This document shows positions 42,986 through 49,933 of a DNA stretch of 50,051 nt, piece after piece (within the stretch, counting starts at the first letter, position 1; each line of letters starts with the position of its first letter). The notes under the pieces are model-generated. The model did no database searches and was not told the DNA's origin. It saw nothing but the letters and a program-made list of their open reading frames with translations. The DNA is taken from the IMG/VR virus record IMGVR_UViG_3300025168_000131, positions 1 through 50,051 of that record; one strand, written 5' to 3'. The DNA is from a virus. The position numbers were made by a program, and so were the translations under genes.

Positions 42986-43152
42986 TATCTATTAGCATTA
43001 AGAACAGCGTTCCCTTTGTATTGTACAGGTTCTAATTTTAAAGCTGTAGATATAGTTTTATCTCTAGACTCCATACTTCTAGGACCCATAGATTTGCATC
43101 CGCATTCTAATTTTACTCCTGCAGGTTTTTGTTTTTCTCCGTAACTTGGCAT
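42985..43152 (-). CDS. Small Cys-containing protein (55 aa)
   Basis: 55 aa: MPSYGEKQKPAGVKLECGCK, SMGPRSMESRDKTISTALKL and EPVQYKGNAVLNANR. A C-G-C motif in the middle might hold metal or a disulfide, otherwise a polar protein. It is the first gene of the overlapping small-gene block, 62 nt downstream of the 313-aa gene, and a palindrome lies in that gap. Not recognised. Kept because it has a complete frame with coupled stop and start to the next gene. Confidence 0.55.
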   Translation of the reverse strand: MPSYGEKQKPAGVKLECGCKSMGPRSMESRDKTISTALKLEPVQYKGNAVLNANR

Positions 43153-43180
43153 ACTTTTAATTTTTTTGGTTAATCTTGAT

Positions 43181-43200
43181 GTGTAATTATATAATCACAC
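43181..43200. promoter_or_regulatory. 20-bp near-perfect palindrome GTGTAATTATATAATCACAC
   Basis: The two arms GTGT[AG]ATTA and TAAT[TC]ACAC match except for one pair. It lies 28 nt upstream of the 55-aa gene start, in the gap after the 313-aa gene. No T-run of terminator type follows on the minus strand, so a protein-binding operator is more likely than a terminator. Confidence 0.55.
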
Positions 43201-43214
43201 GTTTATTATTTTTT

Positions 43215-44156
43215 TTAAAATTCTCCATATAACGCTCCAGCATTTTCACCGTAGGTCTCACTAGTTTCATTTCCGGACGCTCTATCTCTTTTAGCCTGCT
43301 CTTTAGAGGCTTTCATTTTCATGTTGTATTCTTTTCTTTCTTGCTTCTTTTCACTAGCTTGATTACCTTGCATTGTTGGAGAACCTTGTAGATTTTGAGC
43401 TATAGCATTAAACCTAGAAAAGTTAACAGCTGCGTTAGCTTCATCTTGACCGTTTAATACTTGACTAGTACTAGAATAAGGCATTAAATTACCAGAATTA
43501 GCTCCTCTAGCTGCTCTATTGACCATGTTACTTTCGCCAAGCTGTGTTGCGGGCGAGCTTTTTGCTTTAAAAGCATTCCAATCATTACTCATATCAGGTT
43601 TCTTTTTTATTAAACTTTCATTTTTATCATAGTACATTATAGAAGCTAATTTATCTGCCTTGTTTTCTACCATGTACGGATTTTCTTCTTTTAATTTTTT
43701 TGCATCAGCTGCTATTCTATTTTTTTCAAAACCACCACTGTCTTTATTAGCTTGATTTCTTTTTCTTACCATCTCTTGGTTTTCAGCTAACATAGCGTCA
43801 TTTTTTTCTTGCCATTCAGCATCTCTTTTAGCTTGAGCCGCGTTTCTTCTAGCTTCGCTTTCAGGTGTTGATTTTAATGTTCTTACGCCTGTTTCTTTAT
43901 TAAGCGTGCCGTAAGAAGCTTCATCATTTTTTATAAATTGTGCTCCAATACCTACAACCCCACCTATTATTCCACCTGCTACATTACCAACTCCTGGAAC
44001 TACAGAACCTAGTTTAGTACCTAGTTGAGCGCCTTTTGCACCTGCTGCTAAATAACCTTGATTAGCTACATTTTCATTATACCAATTCCAACCTTGTACA
44101 GGTGAAGTGCTATAACTATTTGAAGACTTAGGAAACGGAGATTGCTTATATGCCAT
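43215..44156 (-). CDS. Virion-type protein with glycine zipper and SP motifs (313 aa)
   Basis: 313 aa. The N-terminus is MAYKQSPFPKSSNSYSTSPV. Residues about 35-75 form a Gly/Val/Ala-rich zipper (GAQLGTKLGSVVPGVGNVAG, then GGIIGGVVGIGAQFI) of the sort that inserts in membranes. Residues about 100-190 are a charged coiled coil, and the C-terminus is low-complexity (QASEKKQERKEYNMKMKASK). SSPATQ and GSPTMQ repeat the SP motif of other late proteins here. Such architecture fits an ejected or internal virion protein. It starts 11 nt inside the winged-helix-like gene. Confidence 0.6.
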   Translation of the reverse strand: MAYKQSPFPKSSNSYSTSPVQGWNWYNENVANQGYLAAGAKGAQLGTKLGSVVPGVGNVAGGIIGGVVGIGAQFIKNDEASYGTLNKETGVRTLKSTPESEARRNAAQAKRDAEWQEKNDAMLAENQEMVRKRNQANKDSGGFEKNRIAADAKKLKEENPYMVENKADKLASIMYYDKNESLIKKKPDMSNDWNAFKAKSSPATQLGESNMVNRAARGANSGNLMPYSSTSQVLNGQDEANAAVNFSRFNAIAQNLQGSPTMQGNQASEKKQERKEYNMKMKASKEQAKRDRASGNETSETYGENAGALYGEF

Positions 44157-44604
44157 TAGTTTTATTTTTATCTTTATTAAGATTTAATACAGCATATGAT
44201 AAAACCTTATTGCTGTAAGTATCTTTTTTCATTATTTTGTTAGATAAAGAACTTGTAGGTATTTCTTCATCACCTAATACTATTCTATATATTCTACTAA
44301 GAAGCTGTTTAAACCTCAGAGAGGTTTTATATATATGGTATTTTTGTGTTGTTCTATTTCTTTTTCGCCATACCACTATCCACTCATCTTTTAAGAGTCT
44401 ATTCCAACGTCTATTGTCCCAACTGTAAGAATAAGAACCTTCTTTAAAATCTTGTTTAGTGAACATTTCTAAAGCGTCTAAATACATTAATAATTCTAAA
44501 TCAGCTTCTCTTATATCTTGTGTTTTTGAAACCCATTTTCTTATTATTCTATAATGCTTAAAAATTTTAAGATCTCTAAGGTCTGATGAGGTTAGTTTTC
44601 TCAC
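44146..44604 (-). CDS. Winged-helix-like DNA-binding protein (152 aa)
   Basis: Begins MRKLTSSDLRDLKIFKHYRI. The region about 28-75 reads like a winged helix: DIREADLELLMYLDALEMFT, KQDF, then WNRLLKDEWIVVWRKRNRTT and KYHIYKTSLRFKQLL. MarR-like proteins are common in phages of Bacteroidota. It overlaps groES by 4 nt, so it is co-expressed with the chaperonin genes; it may regulate the late operon or simply be a virion factor. The recognition helix was not identified with certainty. A basic Asn/Lys-rich tail follows. Confidence 0.6.
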   Translation of the reverse strand: MRKLTSSDLRDLKIFKHYRIIRKWVSKTQDIREADLELLMYLDALEMFTKQDFKEGSYSYSWDNRRWNRLLKDEWIVVWRKRNRTTQKYHIYKTSLRFKQLLSRIYRIVLGDEEIPTSSLSNKIMKKDTYSNKVLSYAVLNLNKDKNKTNGI

Positions 44605-44861
44605 AATATAATTACTACGTCAAACTCTTTTATAACTTTATACTGCTCTTTTTTTATTTCAATGTTAAAGCCAGCAGCTTTATCATAATAAATTTTATCG
44701 CCTTTTTTAATTACACTTACTTCAGAACCTGGATTAATTACTTCTGCTACCCTATACCTAACGTCTTCTCTTTGTTTTTCACCTAATATTAAACCTCCTT
44801 TAGTAGTGACGTTTATTTCTTTTTCAGGTTTTATTATTATATACTTACCTATTGCTTTCAT
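44601..44861 (-). CDS. groES: GroES-type co-chaperonin
   Basis: 86 aa, near the usual 95-100. It starts [15 protein letters not shown] and has the mobile-loop region KGGLILGE (LIL at residues 24-26 corresponds to the IVL that contacts GroEL). It also has the conserved VINPGSEV and KKGDKIYYDK motifs, and ends in FDVVIIL. It forms the lid of the chaperonin. The ATG overlaps the end of groEL as ATGA, and the gene is read after groEL, opposite to the bacterial order. Confidence 0.93.
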   Translation of the reverse strand: MKAIGKYIIIKPEKEINVTTKGGLILGEKQREDVRYRVAEVINPGSEVSVIKKGDKIYYDKAAGFNIEIKKEQYKVIKEFDVVIIL

Positions 44862-46396
44862 GCTCTTAGATTATTAATAACACAATCAGTAGATATTATA
44901 GTAGTAGCTACAGAAGCCGCATTTTTTAAAGCGCTTTTAGTAACAAGTAAAGGATCTATTATTCCGGACTTTACCATATTAACCGTTTTGCCTGTAACCA
45001 CATCTAATCCTTTACCTTTAACTTTTGGCGCTTCGTAATCAATAATACCAGCATTTTCAAGTATAGTGTAATAAGGCGCTTTGATAGCATCTAATAACAC
45101 TTGTTCTGCTAACGAACTTGGTTTTATATAGTTTGCTGCGTTTAGCAGTGCTATACCTCCTCCTGGTACTATACCTTCTTTAATAGCGGCTTTTGTAGCA
45201 CAAATAGCATCTTCTACTCTATCTCTTTTTTCTTTTAATTCTATTTCAGAATTTGCTCCTACTTTTACTATAGAAACTTTAGAAGATAACAATGCTAATC
45301 GTTTTTCTATTTTTATTATTAAATTAGGATTTTTAGTTTCTTTTAATTGATTATTAAGCTCTTGTATTAATTCTTTAACATTTAAAGGTATTTCATCAAC
45401 CTGTAAAATAGTTTCTTGTCTATCACTTACTGCTCTGCTACAAGATCCTAAATGATCTACACTGATTAAATCTATGTCATCACCTAAGTCTTCGTTTATT
45501 ACAGTGGCTCCAGTTAACATCGCTAAGTCATTAAGCGTATCTTTTTTATTGACACCGAATGGTGGAGCTGCTACAACGTTAACTTTTATATTACCTTTTA
45601 CTTTATTCATCGCTAATGCTGATAATACTTGCGTGTCTACGTCAGCTATTATAAGCAATGGTTTATTAGTTTTTATTACATGTTCTAATACGCTTTGTAT
45701 TTTTCTTATGTTCTCTACTTCGCTTTCTATAATTAATACTAAAGGGTTTACAAGCTCTGCTTTACCCTTGGCAGTGTCAGTTATAAAACTAGAATTTTGA
45801 ATACCTGCATCATACTGTATACCTTCTATTGCTTCAAAAGTAGTTTCAGGTAAATCATGTGTCTCCATCATTACTATGCCAGTTTCATCAACTGATCTAA
45901 ATGCTTGACCAATGAGTTGGCCTAACTCACGGTCGTTATTAGCTGATATAGTAGCTACTTGTTCTATTACATCTCCTTTTACTTTTGAGGAATGTTTTTC
46001 AAGATATTGCACTACTTTTTTTACAGCTAAATTAATTCCTTTTTTTAAGTCTCTACTGTTTATTTCAGTATACTTATTAGCTTCTGTTATAATAGAATGT
46101 GCTAAAACCGTTGCTGTTGTTGTTCCGTCACCAGCTTCACTAACTGTTTTTCTAGCGGCTTCTTTTAATATTTTAGCACCCATGTTCTCAACTGGATCTA
46201 GTAATATAACTGATTCAGCAACTGTAACTCCATCTTTAGTTATCTGTGGGTTACCATGACCGTCTTCTAGTATAACACATTTACCACTAGCACCTAGTGT
46301 AGAACTAACAGCTTTAGTTAGTTTTTCTATACCACTAAATATAGTGGCTTTAGCATCCTCTCCAAAATTGAGGTGCTTTACTATTGTTTCATTCAT
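44858..46396 (-). CDS. groEL: GroEL-type chaperonin (Hsp60)
   Basis: 512 aa, slightly shorter than cellular GroEL (about 545). The ATPase residues are present: KDGVTVA with Asp55, GDGTT at 89-93, and Asp396 in [12 protein letters not shown] followed by GIVPGGG. The apical part (residues about 185-365) is present, and the C-terminus ends [12 protein letters not shown] without a GGM tail. It folds proteins in an ATP-driven cage with GroES. Phage copies are known from large phages and presumably serve the capsid or tail proteins made late. The promoter is probably in the 68-bp gap after the fibre stop. Confidence 0.95.
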   Translation of the reverse strand: MNETIVKHLNFGEDAKATIFSGIEKLTKAVSSTLGASGKCVILEDGHGNPQITKDGVTVAESVILLDPVENMGAKILKEAARKTVSEAGDGTTTATVLAHSIITEANKYTEINSRDLKKGINLAVKKVVQYLEKHSSKVKGDVIEQVATISANNDRELGQLIGQAFRSVDETGIVMMETHDLPETTFEAIEGIQYDAGIQNSSFITDTAKGKAELVNPLVLIIESEVENIRKIQSVLEHVIKTNKPLLIIADVDTQVLSALAMNKVKGNIKVNVVAAPPFGVNKKDTLNDLAMLTGATVINEDLGDDIDLISVDHLGSCSRAVSDRQETILQVDEIPLNVKELIQELNNQLKETKNPNLIIKIEKRLALLSSKVSIVKVGANSEIELKEKRDRVEDAICATKAAIKEGIVPGGGIALLNAANYIKPSSLAEQVLLDAIKAPYYTILENAGIIDYEAPKVKGKGLDVVTGKTVNMVKSGIIDPLLVTKSALKNAASVATTIISTDCVINNLRA

Positions 46397-46464
46397 TTGA
46401 TTAGATTAAATTTTATTATTGTACTTCTATTTATAGTATTACTTAATATTTTTATTATTTAAGA

Positions 46465-48438
46465 TTATTCATAGCCTAATGCTGCTTCGCATAATAGTTT
46501 TTCACTTCCAGAAGTATTGTCTATGCAGTAACATGTGTAAACATCATATTTATTTATTGCCGCTGTATACCCAGGTGATGCCGTATTTGGAAATTGAAAG
46601 CAACTATTTACCTGAAAAGCCGCTGGTGCTGCACCTGTATTTGTTACTATTATTTTATAAGTTGCTCCTTTTTTAAGATTTGAAGGAACTCCTATGTTTA
46701 AAGCAACATTGGGATTGGTTGTATTAGTTATGACCTGTGTATTACCTGTATCAAAATCTAAAGTTATTGCGCCTCCTTCAGTAGTGGTCGTTTCTTCTTG
46801 TTTAAGGTTGATTTGTCCTCCTCTTAAGTCTACATTATTGTCAACTCTAACTCTTGGTGAAATCCTAAACACCGTGCCGGTTCCATCACCTGCTCCGCTA
46901 AACCATAATGTATTATCCCCCGTACTACCAAATTCAACAACTCTATCACCTGATAAAGTCCCATCTGAATCATATATGTTTGTATTATCTATCCAATCTA
47001 ACTCATAGTCACTATCTGCACCCACTGTAGTAACACCTTTACAAGACAAAACTTGGCCATTTGTGGCTAAACTAGCAGGAAGTGTCCATGTTCTATTACT
47101 TTCTTCTCCAGATGTCATAGCAGTGGGAGTAGTTATAATATAAGAACCTCTAGTTGGTTGTGGTGGCGCCGCTATACCTGATACTTTTAAAACTATTTTA
47201 GGACCAGCATCATTATTACTTACGCTAGCACCTAGAGTTAACGTTGGTGAAGCTACACCTGGTCCATTAGGAATAATATCAGTTTGAACACCTTTTATTG
47301 TAAAATTTCCAGTATTACTAAATGTTCCTGTATTTATAAAGTTTCCAGTATGTGTACTAACAGTAGGGTTTGTAGCGTTGTCCACTATCATAGGTGCATC
47401 ACCGATGTTTGTAGTTCCTCTAAATAAAGTATACGATGCTATACCACCACTACCTGTTATAGTACCACTACCAGAAGGAGAACCCCAAGAAGTGTTTGTA
47501 CCATCCGATGTTAAATACTGACCAGTTGCCGCTGCCTGATTAGGCAACAAAGCATTTAAAGCTGCATTGGCAGATGTTGCTCCTGTACCACCATTTGCTA
47601 TAGGTAATGTTCCGGTTACATTAGCAGCTAAATCGCAATATGTAGTAGCACTTGAACCTGTACCACCGTTTACCGTAGGTAATATTCCACTAACTTCAGA
47701 AGCTAAATTTACTGAACCTGTTAAAACGTTTTGTGAAGTTAATAAATTACTTACTGAAACTTTTTTATTTATCGGTGTTCCTGCAGGATCATCAGTTATA
47801 AGCAATATATCACTGGCGTCAGCGCCTGTTGATATATCGGTTAGGGGTATTAAATCTATACCAACTTCAACGGCTCCTGTTGTGGGACTTACATAAGCAC
47901 CTTTATATTGATCATCTGCTGATGCTGTAACTGAAGTAACAGAATCATTGTCAGTTGACCATTGAGGTATCTCCTCACCGGCTACGGTTGCAACTTTTAA
48001 TACTTGACCAACATTACCAATAGGTATTTTAGACAATATAGATCCACCAGCACCATCTGGAAAACCTATTAACAAATCTCCTGTAATATAACTAGTAAAT
48101 CCAGTACCACCATTAGCGGTAGGTAAAGGATTTGGTATACTTAAGTTTATATCACCGGACGATGCATCAACAGCTAGTGGAGAATTAACGGCTAAAGATA
48201 AAACTCCTGTGTTAGATACCGTTATATTTGGTGTAGAATTACTAATAAGTATACCATTACCAGAATTAATAGTTAAATCCCCAGTAAAAGTATTTAAAGA
48301 GTCTACTCCGGCTAAACCTTGCTTAAGTTTAGATATAGTAGTTGTCTTAGTTTTTCTATTATCACTTACGTCAGTGATTAACAGCTCATCTAGCAAGTTA
48401 ACGTTGTCAATTGAAGGGTAAGAGTATATTATTGCCAT
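46465..48438 (-). CDS. Tail fibre protein 2 (657 aa)
   Basis: Gly/Ser/Thr-rich fibre. The N-terminus MAIIYSYPSIDNVNLLDELL is a likely tail-attachment part. It contains the phage fibre repeat LP[TI][AV]NGGTG three times (near residues 105, 255 and 280) and a TNTSWGSPSG segment. The C-terminal part, about residues 490-657, is beta-rich and includes VALNIGVPSNLKKGATYKII, so it could be the receptor-binding end. It is distinct from tail fibre 1 and encoded 10 kb away, which suggests two receptor-recognition organs or a fibre and its cap. First gene of the minus-strand operon. Confidence 0.85.
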   Translation of the reverse strand: MAIIYSYPSIDNVNLLDELLITDVSDNRKTKTTTISKLKQGLAGVDSLNTFTGDLTINSGNGILISNSTPNITVSNTGVLSLAVNSPLAVDASSGDINLSIPNPLPTANGGTGFTSYITGDLLIGFPDGAGGSILSKIPIGNVGQVLKVATVAGEEIPQWSTDNDSVTSVTASADDQYKGAYVSPTTGAVEVGIDLIPLTDISTGADASDILLITDDPAGTPINKKVSVSNLLTSQNVLTGSVNLASEVSGILPTVNGGTGSSATTYCDLAANVTGTLPIANGGTGATSANAALNALLPNQAAATGQYLTSDGTNTSWGSPSGSGTITGSGGIASYTLFRGTTNIGDAPMIVDNATNPTVSTHTGNFINTGTFSNTGNFTIKGVQTDIIPNGPGVASPTLTLGASVSNNDAGPKIVLKVSGIAAPPQPTRGSYIITTPTAMTSGEESNRTWTLPASLATNGQVLSCKGVTTVGADSDYELDWIDNTNIYDSDGTLSGDRVVEFGSTGDNTLWFSGAGDGTGTVFRISPRVRVDNNVDLRGGQINLKQEETTTTEGGAITLDFDTGNTQVITNTTNPNVALNIGVPSNLKKGATYKIIVTNTGAAPAAFQVNSCFQFPNTASPGYTAAINKYDVYTCYCIDNTSGSEKLLCEAALGYE

Positions 48439-48508
48439 TTTATTTTTTTAATATTTTTGTATATTATTAGTATTCACTTGTAAAAACAGTTATTTACATT
48501 AATAATAG

Positions 48509-48553
48509 TGTGACATAAGCCTATTACTAGTTATACTTAACAACCTAGTGTCA
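48509..48553. repeat. 45-nt dyad element, copy A
   Basis: Aligns without gaps to 49545-49589 at 35 of 45 positions. The ends TGACA and TGTCA are inverted and can pair; the core shares TTACTA and CTTAACAA. Lies upstream of the second tail fibre gene. Confidence 0.65.
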
Positions 48554-48750
48554 CTATTTAAAAAAAAGTATAAAATATATAGAAGTACAGTGCTTCACCT
48601 CAAAATTTTATTGTGAATGTCGTATACAAAACGCAATCAAACAACCCGGGCTCCCCCTTTTTCGCGATATTGTTGTCAAACCTTTTGGGCTTTTGCAATT
48701 ATGTTGCGCATAACATTGACATTTTCACATACTATGCCACACAAAGTAAC

Positions 48751-48780
48751 TACGATGCACATAAGATAATATAAACATAA
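48751..48780 (+). promoter_or_regulatory. Early promoter-like repeat, copy 1
   Basis: Starts TACGA and contains ATAAGATAATATA followed by A/T and ATAAC. ATG of the next small gene is 55 nt after its first base. Same arrangement at copies 2 and 3. Confidence 0.6.
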
Positions 48781-48805
48781 CAATAACAAACTTAATAACA
48801 AACTT

Positions 48806-48919
48806 ATGAAAATCTTAAACTACATATCATTAATAACAATAACATCAATCATAACATTAATAACTTATAACATAATAACATACGGAATTGTTCAATACAT
48901 ATCATTCAATGGAATTTAA
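48806..48919 (+). CDS. Small hydrophobic peptide (37 aa)
   Basis: MKILNYISLITITSIITLIT is a one-TM segment, followed by YNIITYGIVQYISFNGI. It has a promoter-like repeat 55 nt upstream of its ATG and a stop (TAA) before the next repeat, the same layout as the next two plus-strand genes. It is strongly G-poor: no G between 48809 and 48883. No family is known to me; a membrane-acting early peptide is a possibility. A real gene is less certain than for the next two. Confidence 0.45.
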   Translation: MKILNYISLITITSIITLITYNIITYGIVQYISFNGI

Positions 48920-48930
48920 TACAATATAAA

Positions 48931-48960
48931 TACGACTACAATAAGATAATATATATATAC
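48931..48960 (+). promoter_or_regulatory. Early promoter-like repeat, copy 2
   Basis: TACGACTACA, then ATAAGATAATATATATATAC. It is 52 nt upstream of the ATG at 48983 and shares its first 23 bases with copy 3. Confidence 0.65.
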
Positions 48961-48982
48961 TAACAAACTAAAATTAATAACA

Positions 48983-49222
48983 ATGTCAAACACTCTTAAA
49001 ACCTCATCACTTCACATACTCACACTTAACAATCAAACATACATACCATTTCAACCTCATACTCTACCTAATTACTTTCATAACATACCAATCAATCACA
49101 TAATTAAATTCAAATCATACACATACATAAACATACTATCACTTAAACAAACTTTAAACTATTACAAAAATAACATAACATTTAATAACAAACTTAACTC
49201 ACAACTACTTCATAAAAAATAA
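48983..49222 (+). CDS. G-free small gene (79 aa)
   Basis: Coding strand with one G only, in the start codon; no G from 48986 to 49237. The protein therefore contains only residues whose codons can be written without G, besides Met: F, L, I, S, P, T, Y, H, Q, N and K. It has no Gly, Ala, Val, Asp, Glu, Arg, Cys or Trp. It is polar and basic, rich in N, H, Y and K, and begins MSNTLKTSSLHILTLNNQTY. No domain is visible. It has a promoter-like repeat 52 nt upstream. It may be a true early protein, or a reading frame that rides on selection for a G-free transcript. Confidence 0.6.
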   Translation: MSNTLKTSSLHILTLNNQTYIPFQPHTLPNYFHNIPINHIIKFKSYTYINILSLKQTLNYYKNNITFNNKLNSQLLHKK

Positions 49223-49234
49223 TTACAAACTAAA

Positions 49235-49264
49235 TACGACTACAATAAGATAATATAAATATAA
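49235..49264 (+). promoter_or_regulatory. Early promoter-like repeat, copy 3
   Basis: TACGACTACA, then ATAAGATAATATAAATATAA, 67 nt upstream of the ATG at 49302. It is the first place with G after the G-free stretch. A weaker fourth copy (AAGATAATATAATAAACAAT) is near 49827-49846. Confidence 0.65.
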
Positions 49265-49301
49265 CAATTAAACTAAATATAAATAAATAAAATAAATAAC
49301 T

Positions 49302-49538
49302 ATGAAAACTAATAACTTAACAACTAAAAGATTCGTAATCAGAAAATCTCTAATCGGTACTAACTCAGTAATAACTTTTACTAATAATAAAGATATTACA
49401 TTCACTTATGATCATGATGAAATATACTCAACATTTCAAGAAAAGTTTGAATCAATGAAGTGTTTTCAAGAATACAAATCTTATACTAACTCTAATACTG
49501 TACCAGCTTTCGCTAGAAACTTAGCAGAAGTATCATAA
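49302..49538 (+). CDS. Small early protein (78 aa)
   Basis: 78 aa, starts MKTNNLTTKRFVIRKSLIGT, then beta-like NSVITFTNNKDITFTYDHDE and a C-terminal helix IYSTFQEKFESMKCFQEYKS. Normal amino-acid use, unlike the G-free neighbour. No family recognised. The leader has a promoter-like repeat, and a dyad element (49545-49589) lies just 7 nt beyond its stop. Likely an early accessory or host-takeover protein, by location. Confidence 0.6.
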   Translation: MKTNNLTTKRFVIRKSLIGTNSVITFTNNKDITFTYDHDEIYSTFQEKFESMKCFQEYKSYTNSNTVPAFARNLAEVS

Positions 49539-49544
49539 GTAATA

Positions 49545-49589
49545 TGTGACAGTAGCCAGTTACTATTATATCTTAACAAGCTATTGTCA
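49545..49589. repeat. 45-nt dyad element, copy B
   Basis: Second copy. Here the arms TGACAGTAGC (49547-49556) and GCTATTGTCA (49580-49589) pair over ten positions with one G-U. An inner GTTA/TAAC stem is also possible. Not followed by a T-run. Confidence 0.65.
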
Positions 49590-49705
49590 TACTACACTAT
49601 TAATAATATATTAATATAACTATGTAAGTTATTGAGAAGTCAAGTGTTAAACTATAACTATAAAATAAACTAATAAATAAATATACACCTTTAAACTAAA
49701 TAAAA

Positions 49706-49813
49706 ATGAATAAATATAATAATAAAAAAGATGAGAAAATAGCTAATGAAGCACTTTTAGCAATAGTAGTAGTAGCATGTGTAATAATAATAATAAACTA
49801 TGTTACAATATAA
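49706..49813 (+). CDS. Small membrane peptide (35 aa)
   Basis: MNKYNNKKDEKIANEALLAI is followed by a hydrophobic VVVACVIIII and a short NYVTI end. The charged N-terminus followed by one TM is characteristic of small early membrane peptides of phages. An A/T-only leader with a TAAAA-ATG context precedes it. No clear promoter-like repeat directly upstream. Uncertain as it is short, but the amphipathic layout is not random-looking. Confidence 0.5.
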   Translation: MNKYNNKKDEKIANEALLAIVVVACVIIIINYVTI

Positions 49814-49933
49814 ATACTAATAGTAAAAGATAATATAATAAACAATAACAAAAGTCTTAGTTGATAGTAATACTTTAGAGACTATAAATATAATGAATAT
49901 ATTACTCAGCACAAACTAATAAATATAATAACT

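Larger units (their letters stand above)
48439..48805. promoter_or_regulatory. Divergent control region between late (minus) and early (plus) genes
   Basis: 367 bp without a gene. It holds one copy of a 45-nt dyad element (48509-48553). A GC-richer piece follows at about 48645-48705 (CCCGGG, then CTCCCCC and TTTTTCGCG). The first promoter-like motif of the early set is at 48751-48780. A short inverted repeat TTATG-TTGCG-CATAA lies near 48700-48715. Both operons must start from this region. Exact promoters were not identified. Confidence 0.6.

Noticed and set aside
48640-48670. Terminator in the CCCGGGCTCCCCCTTTTT stretch
   Set aside because: There is a T-run, but no matching stem of useful length directly before it.
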